The position numbers were made by a program, and so were the translations under genes. Below, in pieces: positions 49,341 to 59,900 of a DNA stretch of 64,000 nucleotides. The notes beneath the pieces are model-generated. The model saw only the letters and a list, made by a program, of their open reading frames with translations, made no database searches and was not told the origin of the DNA. This stretch comes from Trematomus loennbergii (Eukaryota > Chordata > Actinopteri > Perciformes > Nototheniidae), in assembly GCA_012861695.1 (NCBI GenBank), contig JAAOOA010000049.1, positions 974,001 through 1,038,000 of the forward strand. Reading direction: 5' to 3'. Each line of letters starts with the position of its first letter. Position 1 is the stretch's first letter.

Positions 49341-50204
49341 GTACAGGGATGTGGCTTAGGCGTGGCCCTGCTCCCGGACCTAAGTGAACTAAATAACTCC
49401 ATCAATTTACTCATTCAACATTTGAAACAGTCAAAAAAGTCATTAGAAATCAGTTAAGATTACATTATAAGCCCTAGTTTGAGCCTATGATGACTGTCAA
49501 GGGTTTTAAAAATAATAATACTTTAACAACTCTGGTGATACTAGTAAACAAATATCTTATTATTTGTACTGATTGCTGTTCCAGACTGATGGTAATAAGC
49601 CTTTTTGAGTCAGTAATTACCATAATGTCCCAATTTGCACGTAAGTGATGGTGGAGGATGTCTTTTTAGCAAAATTATTTTTGAAAAGTGTTTTTCTGAT
49701 GTTGGTTTCTTATTTCTTTACCTTCGACTGCGTTTTCGTTCTCTTTTCATTTGTTTGGCTTCCACTTGCTCTGTGTTTTGACCTGAGGACCTGTAAGTAG
49801 TCACTGACAGGTGGGAAGAGGAGGAAATGCACACTGTGAGCTCCTGAAGTCATGTATACTCCAGCTGTCTTCGGCTTCAGCAAAATGTTTCAACACTGCT
49901 CTAGCCTGCCAGTTACAAAACCCCTAAATCCTTTATTACTGAAAAATGTTTGAACATGCCTTTGCAACATTTGGCTGCTTTACATTGTTCAAGCCCTTGT
50001 GGCTTATTATTCCAGAAGTATAAAGAGTTGAGGAAGAGCCAGAAATACTTCCCTCTTGAGCTCCAAAGCTGTTTTACTTGTGTTTGTGTTAATATGCAAA
50101 ATGTGCAAAGTTCCTTCCTCAAAGAGTCCATTCATTCATAATATTATTATTATATAATATAATTATGCATTATACATAATACATATAATGGCACTGTTCT
50201 AGCG
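49341..50204. other. no recognisable feature
   Basis: Unique-looking AT-rich DNA, with a (TTA)-like stretch near 50138-50170. Confidence 0.4.
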
Positions 50205-50725
50205 GTAAACACTTAAGAAAGAACATGTCAAGCTATGTGCTGTATCAGAAACAATGCGCGGCGTGTTTTGGGAGTAATGCTGTGTGTTTACATTAGCAAG
50301 CATGCTAACACTCAGAGCTAACCATGGAGCTAACGCTGTAGGCTACTGGAAGAATATGTGTAACGTAATGTCCTTGTGGTAAACCCTGCGAGAGAGAAAG
50401 GTTTGAGCTCCATACTGTTTCAGAAATAAAGATTGAAGTGGTTTGGAGCATAACATGGCATTTAATCACTGCAGCGTTTAGCTGAGATCTCCCGGTAGGA
50501 ATCTCTCTCTAGCAAAAGATGGCAAGAGAAGAATTGCAACTTAAAAATGATGCAGCTATTCATGTAGTTGGAAACTGAGTTTTTAGGAAAACAAATCTTA
50601 GTGGACCTATTATGCTATATTGGGAAAATATATTGTAGGGCCATACCTATACAAAACACGTCTGTGAAGTGTTTTGCTTAAGATACCAAACAGATCACCC
50701 ATTGCAGCCATGCCTCAGGCCTGTC
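50205..50725. mobile_element. family X, two rearranged fragments
   Basis: 50205-50512 matches the right-centre of copy 1 in plus orientation ('atcagaaacaatgcgc', 'gagctccatactgtttcag') plus the extra segment of copy 3. 50608-50725 matches the start of copies 2 and 3 ('agtggacctattatgctata'), so it has the opposite orientation. Only this internal terminus remains and lacks TTAA. Confidence 0.65.
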
Positions 50726-50879
50726 ACAGAAAGGAATCTACAAAGCTCTGATGTGATTTGTTATCCTACTAGAAAAAACATCTTTCAATTACTGCACAAT
50801 ATTGCTAAACACATTTCTTCTAGCACAAGCCTCAAGACCAATATAACATAACGGTGGTGATCATCATGAAGTTTTTCGG
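50726..50879. other. no recognisable feature
   Basis: Short unique spacer. Confidence 0.4.
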
Positions 50880-51400
50880 GAACGTGACACAAAGACTTGG
50901 ACTCAAATGCAAGGAATGACTCGAGACAACGTTAAAAAAATTAAATTCTTAAACTAGAAAACAACAACAAATGTGGAACAGAGGCAACGTGCAACAACCT
51001 GATACCAAACCTGACTTCTTGGCATGAAAATCACTGGCTCTTTTGGCGTAACATGGATGAAGACGAATTGACACAAGACAAAGGGAGACGAGGACTATAT
51101 ACAAAAATGGTGATTGGGAAACAGGTGGCTGACAATCTCACTGGCGGGAAAAACACAAAAACATAATGCAGGAAGTCAAGGGACTTTGAAACGAGAAGGA
51201 AAGGTAAGTACAAAATAAAACAGGAAGTGCAATGACAAGACATGACTACAACTTGACACTGGAACAACAACACATGACCAAACATAAAAACATGGACTAT
51301 ACCCTAAACATGAACATACTGTATAACATAAACCTGATAAGTAACAAACTAAACATGACATGAATAAACAGAAACTGGCAAGTGAACAGACTTTACAGAA
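50880..51400 (-). mobile_element. LTR-like dispersed repeat, minus strand
   Basis: On the minus strand it has 'cacctgtttcccaatcacc' followed by a 'tgtatatagtcc' TATA-like site near 51095-51105, and ends near 'gtgtcacgtt' at about 50885. This arrangement recalls fish Gypsy-type LTRs. No coding part was found nearby. Boundaries are approximate. Confidence 0.35.
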
Positions 51401-51751
51401 GTCCATTGTTATTGCATCAGAAACGGCAGGGCATATTATATTTATCCTAGACTGCACGAACACATCAAAGTCATCTTTAGAGACCAATATAGAATATGTC
51501 TAGCTTTTCCTTTTAACTAACAACTCTTGCTCCTATTTAATTTTTTTATTTTGTATTAATGTGTTTATTGTAAGGAATCAATACAAAAGACAGAAATGCA
51601 CCAATTATAATTTTCTTGGACATTTATTATTTGTTCAGACGTCTGAGATTCAGGTTTTCTTTCTTCTTAAAAACTATGATTGACAGCATACACACACATC
51701 TGTGTTTTTCTTTCCAATTGAAATGTCTCCATAACCCCACATAGTCACAGG
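51401..51751. other. no recognisable feature
   Basis: AT-rich spacer ending at the outer hAT target duplication. Confidence 0.4.
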
Positions 51752-51968
51752 CAGAGTTGGGTGTTGGGTAATAATATTACTTTTGTCGGTAACGGAGTAG
51801 TGTAACGCGTTACTTTTATAATTCAGTAATCACACTACAGTTACTAACATTGCCCCGACACGCGTTACTTCGTTACTTTTATAAAATCAGTCATAATCAC
51901 ACTGACAGACAAGAGGGGTTTCCGCCGCAGGTTTATATGTACGTAATCTGCGCGACTTGCGCGTCCAC

Positions 51969-53153
51969 TAGGGATGTTAAGATTCACCGATTCGCATCGG
52001 TGCACCGGCATAAACGTTCAAGATGCGAGTGCACCGGTTGAAAGAGTGCACATCGGCTACAGTTTGGGTTGAACTCGCGATGCATCGATTGTAGCGTCTT
52101 TGCATCGGTAAAAAACGATTCATTCATATAATATCCCTCATCCTGTCAGCACTCAGCAGAGACGATCTTTGATCTTTGCTTCACCACTACGGAGGCCAAG
52201 AGTCTCAGTTATCAACACACATGGAAGTCGAGGAGAAAGAGAAACACAGCTCACCGAAAAATACCTACAAATCAAACGTTTGGCAACACTTCGGATTTTT
52301 CAAAAAAGACGGACAACTTGAAAAATCGCTTGCAAATTGTAAACGATGCCGTGCGGCTTTAAAGTACACAAGTAGTACAAGGAACTTAGCGACGCACATA
52401 GAGGCAACATGGGGTCTGCGGCTGAAAAGAGAAACCTGAAAGTTAGACATATGAGTTCAATCACTCAGTGAGGTGTTCTGTGAGAGTGGTGTTTAGTTTA
52501 CACAGCCTGTGACTGCCAATAATAGTTTACATGTCTTCCTTACAATTGTAAGCAGTTATGAAATACCTGTTTGTGAAAGGTTATTTTCTTTATTGTTCCT
52601 ATAGAAACCACTGCTTTCTGCTCACTGGTGAGTTAGCCTATGAATGAGTGTTAAGCACATCAGGCTGGCAGTTGTATGGCATTGCACTGTGGTAGTTGTT
52701 ATTTGCACATTGTTAATCCTGGGCATCCTTAAATTGTTTAACTGTGCGGTGTTATAAAATTGAACTGTACTCTGGAGACAGAGAACAGTACTACACTTGT
52801 GAAAAGGCCAGTTTGTGAAAGGTCTAAGTGTTTGTTTTTTTAAGGTAAAAAAGAAACAGCATGATGGGATGTGCAGTACTAGTAGAGAGAAGCAAATATG
52901 TGAAGCACTTTTTTGTTAATGTATGATTTGCTGCATATAAGGAATAAAACAAAATCCTCTGTCGTACCATATTGAATTGTATCATTATTTTGCATTGTGT
53001 TGAATCACATCGTATCGCCCCGTATCGCATAATGTTGAATCAAATCGTATCGCATCGCCTGGTGTTTCAAAGGTATCGTTAATGTATCGTATCGTTGGTA
53101 GCGTATCGAGATGCGCATCGTATCGGCTTCAGTGATGGAGATGCACATCCCTA
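51969..53153 (+). mobile_element. inner hAT transposon with BED-finger relic
   Basis: The 1185-bp element starts TAGGGATGT and ends ACATCCCTA, flanked by a perfect 8-bp duplication GCGTCCAC (51961-51968 and 53154-53161). The left subterminal part has 'gcatcggtgcaccgg' words, and the right has six CGTATCG motifs (53011-53125), probably transposase-binding sites. A BED-type zinc-finger frame lies at 52221-52439. The catalytic part is deleted. It inserted into the outer hAT and must be younger. Confidence 0.9.
52221..52439 (+). pseudogene. BED zinc-finger N-terminus of a hAT transposase (inner element)
   Basis: A 72-residue frame from ATG at 52221. The BED domain spans about residues 17-64, with Trp21 and Phe24, Cys40-x2-Cys43, then a run to His59. 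The second zinc-binding His, expected at about residue 64, is a Trp, and the frame stops eight codons later. BED fingers are DNA-binding modules at the N-terminus of hAT transposases and ZBED proteins. Here the catalytic domain is absent, so the frame is a relic inside the inner hAT. An upstream in-frame extension lacks another ATG. Confidence 0.75.
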
Positions 53154-53187
53154 GCGTCCACATCTCCATGTGCAGTGCTGCATAAAC

Positions 53188-53636
53188 ATGGCTGAGTCAG
53201 CGATAACTTTCGAGGGGTGGAGGTATGCCCATTATTTTGAGTTCGTCCGAAGAATAGACAGGAATGTGACGGTGAGGTGCAAACTGTGTCCAGGCCAGAA
53301 GCTGTTATCCACTGCTGAAACACCACGTCAAACCTCAACAAACACCTGCAAAGAACACATGCTAAGGTGAAGCTAATAGCTAAGGACCCCCGAACCCAGA
53401 GTGAGGATGTTGTGAGTGCGCCGCCGCGACTCCGAAGCAGCAAAAATACCGGTAACCAAAGCAGAGATGGACAGGCTTGTAGCATCCTTCATAGTAGAGG
53501 TAATGTTGCCCATTTGCACAGTGGAATCACCATCGCATCGTTCAGAGATATACTGCACAAAATACAGATAGCAGGAGACAGAGGACAGCCATGGTCAGAG
53601 CTATCTGGATCAGTCTTATGCGACAATGGAAACTGA
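53188..53636 (+). pseudogene. BED zinc-finger fragment of outer hAT transposase, frameshifted
   Basis: From ATG 53188, a frame carries Trp11, Tyr16, Phe17 and Cys31-x2-Cys34 of a BED finger, then loses frame near residue 47. In the next frame the finger continues with Asn-Lys-His-Leu-Gln-Arg-Thr-His, supplying the two zinc His, followed by about 90 residues (to 53636) of linker-like sequence. One frameshift therefore breaks the domain. No RNase-H catalytic residues follow. It lies directly downstream of the inner element. Confidence 0.7.
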
Positions 53637-53846
53637 ACTAAAGAGAACATTTGAAACTTTAGCAGTCTGCGTGATCTGCCTGTAGGGAGGGGCGGGCCGG
53701 CCCTGCGAGTAAAGTAACGAGTAAAGTAACGAGTTACTTTATGTAGAGAGTAACGAAGTAGTGTAATATATTACTTTTTTTTAAAGTAATATGTAATATG
53801 TAATATATTACTTTTTTTTAGTAACGACCCCATCTCTGGTCACAGA

Positions 53847-54660
53847 CATTCTCTCACTCAAACACTCTCAAAATAAAGGAATCCCAAGTAATTGGACAAA
53901 TGTAATCCAACTGAAAATGAACTGCAGATTATTCCACTTTAACATGTTTTATTTTCCCAGAAGAAAAAAGGTGGATATTGGTAAATCAGTGCATCTCTAG
54001 CTCCATTCCCTGATATGATTCTGTGCTTTATCCTTTAATCAAAGACTTTTACCATGCGTCTCTGTACACCAGTCACAGATTAAAGGTGGCAGTCCAGACA
54101 ATCATTTCCCTCCTCTCCAGAGCATTTTGGGATTTATGTGTGTTTTGCTTTAATCCTCCAGGAGAAGAAATAATGAGTCCCTCTGCTCTACAAAGCAAAT
54201 GATCCTGGCTTTAATATAAAAACCCTGCACGGTGTACTGAAAACAAACACATTTGCATGAATTATCAGATTGTATTATGTATGCCTTTTTTCTTCAGAAT
54301 AGCACTAAATATACTATCGTCCAAAATGTTACTCGTGATGAATCAGTCTGTGTTGAATGTATCCATGTTTGGAGGGAAAACCAATGCAATTACACACTAA
54401 GGCCATTTCACCATGGCTGACTGGGTCTACGTTGTGAACATCTGCAACTACACACCCTTGATGCACTAGGTTAATGACGGCGCTCCAAATATAACCCAGT
54501 TGGAGTGTAATAAAATGCATACCACACACGGCTTTGTTCGATATACAGACTCATTTATCACAGCCTGTCACAGAGCAGAGAAATGTCTTTGCCTCCAAAA
54601 TAAAAAGTTGAATCTATGATGTCAACCAATCAAATGTGATTATAACACCAACAGTGTACA
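53847..54660. other. no recognisable feature
   Basis: Unique-looking AT-rich sequence without structured repeats. Confidence 0.4.
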
Positions 54661-54740
54661 GTAATAATAATAATAATAATAATAATGGGTTTAATTTATA
54701 TCGCACTTCATATCTGAGTTCAGATCCCGAAGCGCTTCAG
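54661..54740 (+). repeat. (AAT)n plus LINE-type tail
   Basis: An (AAT)n run of eight units (to about 54686) adjoins 'gggtttaatttatatcgcac' and 'cgaagcgcttcag', a tail-like segment ending many fish retroelements. A similar segment is at 61212-61330. Confidence 0.5.
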
Positions 54741-55402
54741 TCTTCTCGCTAAACAGTTATTCTATTCTTTTCACAAATGTAATTATAAGGATAACAGTTG
54801 CATAATAGCATAATTGATACAGTCAAGCACTGGACAGTAATGTATACATACAGTAGCTCTAAATAGTTAACAACAAGAACAAATACTCACAGATGGCGCA
54901 GGGGCGAGTACCTGTACTTGTGAGCCAGTTGCAATAACCCAAATCGTATTTTGCATACTTTGGCAATACGTCCCGTGTATGAGGGGCTACAACTTTTCCA
55001 TTTCATGTGGGGTTATTTTGTGTTGAATTTCATTTTCTGTCACGTCCTTTATCCGCTGCTACAAAGTGGAGATAACAAATAATTCAAGGTGACAGGAGAG
55101 AATTGAAGTGGAAAAAAGGGATGAGATGGAAGAAGAGTTCAATCAGTACAGACTTCATTCGGAGTAAACAAATATTTTAATTGACATTTGATCAAAAGGA
55201 TAACAAATACGATTAGTGTTTGTTGTTCAGAGCCAAAGCATTATATAATTCAAGGGAGGGGTTGGAAGCTATAAATAAAATAGGAAAGGGCTTGTTCAGT
55301 CTAGACATGATGGTGATGGTGATGGTGAGATGTGGACTTCTGATGAGCTTAACATGGGCATGTCATTAAGCCAATAGTGAAGACTAAAGCATGCATATAT
55401 TC
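54741..55402. other. no recognisable feature
   Basis: Unique-looking sequence. A small 'gatggt' triplication lies near 55307-55326. Confidence 0.4.
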
Positions 55403-55817
55403 TTCCTGATTTAGTTCTAGTGTGTTCTATAGGTTTTAGTGCATGTAAATGGTCTGCAAAGGCTAAAATCCCTGTGTCCCTCCAGAGGGAGTTTCTCTCC
55501 AACACATGACACTTCCTGATAGTGACATCACTATGTAACAATTGCACTTTTATTAGCTACCTCTCCAACACGTTGTGTATGATGGGCTAAGGGGCGGGAC
55601 ATGTCTACGCAGTTGACCAATCACAACAGAGCCGGCCACCTAGCCAATCAGAGCAGACTGGGCTCTGGTTTCAGACAGAGGGTGAAAAGAGGTGCTACAG
55701 CACAGGCAGTATGAGAACAATAAAGAGCTTTTTGATCATTAAAGCACGGAACATGTCAGAATAGTGGCACAAAATATATTTTGTTACCTGAAGATTTGCA
55801 GATTATGGCCCCTTTAA
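55403..55817 (-). mobile_element. TTAAAGGG-ended repeat, family Y copy, minus
   Basis: Its right border TTAA follows 'gattatggcccct', the inverted form of the family end. It contains 'gcagactgggctctggtttc' and 'gagggtgaaaagaggtgct', the reverse complement of 58395-58445. The left end is diverged but shares 'ctataggttttagtgcatgt' with 36349. Confidence 0.75.
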
Positions 55818-55970
55818 AACATAGACTGTCTGAGCCTTAGCATTCACAAAAAAAAAAGCACAAGCTGGAGTCAAAAGCTGCTTGTGACCATGATCTTCAC
55901 GTCGAAAAACTCAGAGGAGCCAACAGCAAGTCGTAGTTAAGAGAAAACATAGGATGCATCAAATCACCAT

Positions 55971-56774
55971 TTAACCTTTTTTTTCACGAAACTGTGTCTC
56001 AGGGCTTCTTAACATTTAACAACCTATTAATGTGTCATACCCACTTAAGGGGAAGAAACTCAGCTAACTGACGATATTAACCATCTTTAGCTAAACAAAA
56101 CAAAAGGGTAATACCAAGCCTCTGAATTAGCACTAAGCGAGAAAATGCTAACGCACTTAGCACAGAACTCACGGTATAAATATGGTATTACTTATCGGAT
56201 CTGCACAAACAAGATATTGAATGAAAGCTGAGATTCCACAGATTCTAGAGGTATATGTATCATCACTGTGCGACCAAAACTCAGGGCAGCGAAGGCAAAA
56301 CCTGACAACACACAACGTAGCTCTACGGAGCCAAAACGGCAAATACGTCTTACCTTTTGCTGTTTTCTGATCAAAAGTTGTGTTCAATGGCATTACAACT
56401 CATAAAAACGCTGCTGAAGGTTAATCCAATGTGTCTGTGTCACTTTGAAATGATTACTGATAGTCCATCATCAATTTTTTGTCAAAAACTGAGATTTCAG
56501 AGTGTATGAGAGCTACAACCCAGCTTCCGGTTTTGGGCATTCTGGCTGCGCTTCACTCATTCACCAATGGTAATGTTTAGATTTGTATTTACTTTAAAAT
56601 ATAAAAATCTATATTGATTCTGACTTTTCTACATCCAACTCACAGGTTTATCATTGCTTTGAGAAAAAAGATTATTAATTTACCCCTTTTAGAAGTGAAG
56701 ATATAGTCATTGTTCTGGGAATGTCATTTTTGAGCCTGAGACCTGAAAAACAGGCTCAGGGCTTAACAGGTTAA
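55971..56774 (-). mobile_element. TTAACCTGTT-ended repeat, family Z copy 4
   Basis: The 804-bp element starts TTAACCTTTT and ends CTTAACAGGTTAA. It aligns in reverse with both arms of copy 3 (9035-10196) and with copy 2. On the minus strand the 'gcaaaaggtaagacg' donor-like site is intact (about 56347-56361). Confidence 0.75.
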
Positions 56775-57588
56775 GCTCTGGCAAGTCTGAGTCAAATACT
56801 GATGAGGCGACTAAGACAAATACAAGTCTTACCAACCACAAAACACTCAAGATCAAGACAAATGAAGCCTGGCTCAAAGTTGAGAGACGTTGAATCCAAA
56901 ACAGCCTTTAAGCCGGGACAAATCTCTGATAAGGCAGAGAGTCTGAGTTCTAGCCCCGATGCACTCCTGCTGTTCTAATGTTGTGTTCAGCTGGCAGCAT
57001 GCAGCCATGACCCACATTTAAAGGACTCATGGGATGTTACTTTCCATGCTCTTTCACATTATGGCTCGCTCAAACTGACAAGCCAGCACTAATGTTTTAC
57101 AACAATGCTCCTTATGAATCATGGACACTCTTTACTATGTTCGCTTGATTACATAACAGCCCAAAATCCCAAACACAACAAACATATGTGTGTCTGACAG
57201 TAGCATTGATCAAATCTCCCTGACATCAAATCACTCTTTCTCCGTTTCCTCTCAGTCATTCGTCTTGTTCTGGCTCCGAGGCTCCAGGGTTCTCTTGAAA
57301 CTAACTCCAGGGACCGATTCCAGTCCATTAGGCTGCCAATGAAAAACAAGTGCTTTGACATCCTCACATTCAGAGACCCTCATGGAAGATTTACTATAAG
57401 GGACAGGACATCAGGACAGAGATTCAGTAGGATGTGACAAGACTACATGACTAAAACATCAGTCTGTGTATCATGGCATCTCACCTTAGATAGCATTTGT
57501 GTCCTCCTTTCCAGACTTCGGGAGTAACGTACAACTGGATTACTTAATCATGATACAAAAAAGGTAACTGTATTCTCTTACAGTTACA
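56775..57588. other. no recognisable feature
   Basis: No gene or structured repeat supported. Confidence 0.4.
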
Positions 57589-58635
57589 TTAAAGGGTTCC
57601 TATTCTGCTCATTTCAGGTGTATATCAGTATGTAGTGTCTCTACTGCAGTGGCGAGCCGTGAGCTTTATACCTAGGCCCTCTGACCCCCACCCCTTCCCC
57701 CCACGGTGCAAAACGCATCAATGACAGCGACCCTCTACCACACAAAACAACACCTGTGAACCCAATTTGTGTTCTTTGACATTGAAAATGATATTGCATT
57801 GTGTTTGTTACTTTCATTGCAGTTGTATGTGTGTAATTTGGCATGCTTTTATTTTGAAGGCGAGTTCACGCTGTTGACAGGAAGTTGTTGTTGCTATGGA
57901 AACAAGAAAAGTTTCACAGCGGGCGGAACTTGTCATAAAGTCCGCGATAATAAAACCCACCCATTTAGAGGGAAGATATGATTGGTCAATTGTACTGTCA
58001 TTTGACATTACTCTCTCGTTCAGTTACTATAGCGGGCCCTCTGTGAATCGCAGAGAGGGCCAGACGAGCTTCTTTCATGTAACCCTTCACATTCAACAGA
58101 GACTGAACAGGCAGATTCGAAGGATTTATTTCTTTGGAAATGTTATTTTAAATACAATTCAATCAAGGTTTTTTTCGGTAAAACTAATGAAAAATATAAC
58201 AAAAATAATATTAAAAAAATATATATTTAAAAAAAATATATATTTAAAAAATGTTTTTAAATATTATTTTTTGGAATATCTTAGGCCCTCACAGAGGGCC
58301 TAGAGGGCCCTGACGGCTCGCCACTGCTCTACTGGGACATGTCTCCATGCTTTAATGTTCAAAAAGCTCTTTATTTCTCTCATACTGCCTGTGCTGCAGC
58401 ACCTCTTTTCACCCTCTGTCTGAAACCAGAGCCCAGTCTGCTCTGATTGGTTAGCTGGCTGGCTCTGTTGTGATTAGACAACCGCTAAGAGATGTCCCGC
58501 CCCGTAACCCCTTATGTACAATGTGTTGGAGGCTAGCCAATATAAGCAAGTGTTAGAAAGAAAACAAAGTAGTCCAATGGAGGCATTTCAGACGGGGGAG
58601 GTGTGGGCACCAAAACCTATAGAGCACTCTACAGT
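57589..58635 (+). mobile_element. TTAAAGGG-ended repeat, family Y copy, split by a hAT
   Basis: Starts TTAAAGGGTTCCTATTCTGC at 57589. After a 680-bp hAT insertion the repeat resumes with 'gggacatgtctccatgcttt' and runs to about 58635 ('caaaacctatagagcactc'). The interior has 'agcccagtctgctctgattgg' and 'gatgtcccgccccgtaa', shared with the other copies. No coding capacity. Confidence 0.75.
57647..58326. mobile_element. hAT non-autonomous element nested in family Y
   Basis: CAGTGGCGAGCCGT at the left is perfectly inverted at the right (ACGGCTCGCCACTG). A perfect 8-bp duplication CTCTACTG flanks it (57639-57646 and 58327-58334). The subterminal regions carry 'ggccctc' and 'gagggcc' words. The centre becomes extremely AT-rich at about 58190-58270. 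The frame of 135 codons at 57896-58303 runs off into this AT tract and has no transposase motif. Confidence 0.93.
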
Positions 58636-59616
58636 CCTGCACTTTATATGTCGTTGCTGCTACATTGTACTGCCTTGTGGCGTGTATGCTGCTCATGCTC
58701 TTTCTGCATATCATGTATTTCTGTTTGCCATGTATATAAATGTTATGTTCATAAATGTTGTATGTGATGGGACTACGGATGGAAACTAGCTCAAAGCTCA
58801 AATCCGGCTCATTTACATTTAAAAACATTATTTTGTTAAAATGTTCATTAATGTGCACTGTCCCGGTTCAAATAAACAATTAAATGAAAAAACAGGAAAC
58901 CCCGAAATGCACAGTAAAACCCCTTTAAGACGTTTTCTGGGTTTGTTGTTAAAATGATATGTAAAACCCACACATCCCTGCTATCTTCAACCATTTATTG
59001 TTTTTATGTGCAGATTGAACATGTCTCCATTGGTTCTTCGTAGGAACACCAAATTGCTATCCTAAGTGCAAAGAAAATATCTAATGGCTGAAATAATGGA
59101 ATAATATGATTTGGGCTGCAGAGGTGTTATTTCAGTTTTCCCTGTGTACTAAACTAACTAGTTTTACTTGTGCCTAAAACATTGCTGTGAATAAGGTTCT
59201 GACATTTTCGACACAGAGGTTTTTTTTCAACAAAAACTAGGAAATAACGACTGGGTAAAATAATATTTTAAATTAAAAACATTTACGGTTTTCTGAGATG
59301 GAATCTGTGTTGTTTTATAAAGTTTGTTTGGCTTTAAGGTGAAATAGAGAATAACTTTTTCTGATCTGTTGTTCATACACTGTGTTTCAGACTCTCTTGT
59401 TCCTCTTCAGCAGCCCTGTGAGCCCTACATTCTTAATGAGCTCCTGATAATCTCGTACTGTAATGATTGGAACAGGGACATGGCTGAGGGTAAACTGTTA
59501 TTACATCCGCTCTAAATTGACCTGAATTGGACCCATCTATTCCCACTCTCTGAACATCCATAAAAGTAACCACTGATTAGATTTCACTGTTTTACTGTTT
59601 AATAAATAATCTAGCT
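58636..59616. other. no recognisable feature
   Basis: Unique-looking AT-rich sequence without gene signals. Confidence 0.4.
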
Positions 59617-59900
59617 CAGGGGTTTTCAAAGTGTGGGAAGGTGAGCCTCCCCTCAGAGAACATAAGAACAGCCGCGCCCCCCCTCCCAATTATTATTGCT
59701 ATTATTATTATTATTATTGTTGTTGTTGTTGTTGCTATAATGCAGGGGTATTATTATTCAGTGGAATGTCCTTACCTACTGGCCTAGTTAAATCAAAGTG
59801 GTTACTTCTTTTTGTCTGGGCAGTGTAGTTTTACACACCGTCTTATTTGACTTTCTCAGGACTTAAAACTGTTTTTTGGGGGCAGACCCCCACAAAGAAA
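59617..59900. mobile_element. hAT-like end with ATT/GTT microsatellite
   Basis: CAGGGGTTTTCAAAGTGTGGG at 59617 is a typical hAT left end, followed by GC-rich 'cagccgcgccccccctccc'. (ATT)n(GTT)n runs at about 59688-59735. 'gggggcagacccccac' near 59878 may be part of the same element. The right terminus was not identified. Confidence 0.45.

Larger units (their letters stand above)
51752..53838 (+). mobile_element. outer hAT transposon with BED-finger relic, host of a nested hAT
   Basis: Starts CAGAGTTGGGTGTTGG and ends CCCCATCTCTG, inverted with few mismatches. The 8-bp flanks GTCACAGG (51744-51751) and GTCACAGA (53839-53846) match at seven of eight positions, the hAT hallmark. Both subterminal regions are packed with GTAACG words. 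A second hAT (51969-53153) is inserted near the left end, so the outer element without it is only about 0.9 kb. It keeps a broken BED zinc finger (53188-53636) but no RNase-H-like or dimerisation domain. Confidence 0.85.

Noticed and set aside
48923..49414. 163-codon minus-strand frame
   Set aside because: Lies in a purine-rich repeat. Ser/Pro/His/Leu composition follows from the repeat.
57896..58303. 135-codon plus-strand frame as a possible transposase
   Set aside because: The C-terminal half is Lys/Ile/Phe/Tyr translation of an AT-rich tract. No RNase-H-like or zinc-finger motif.
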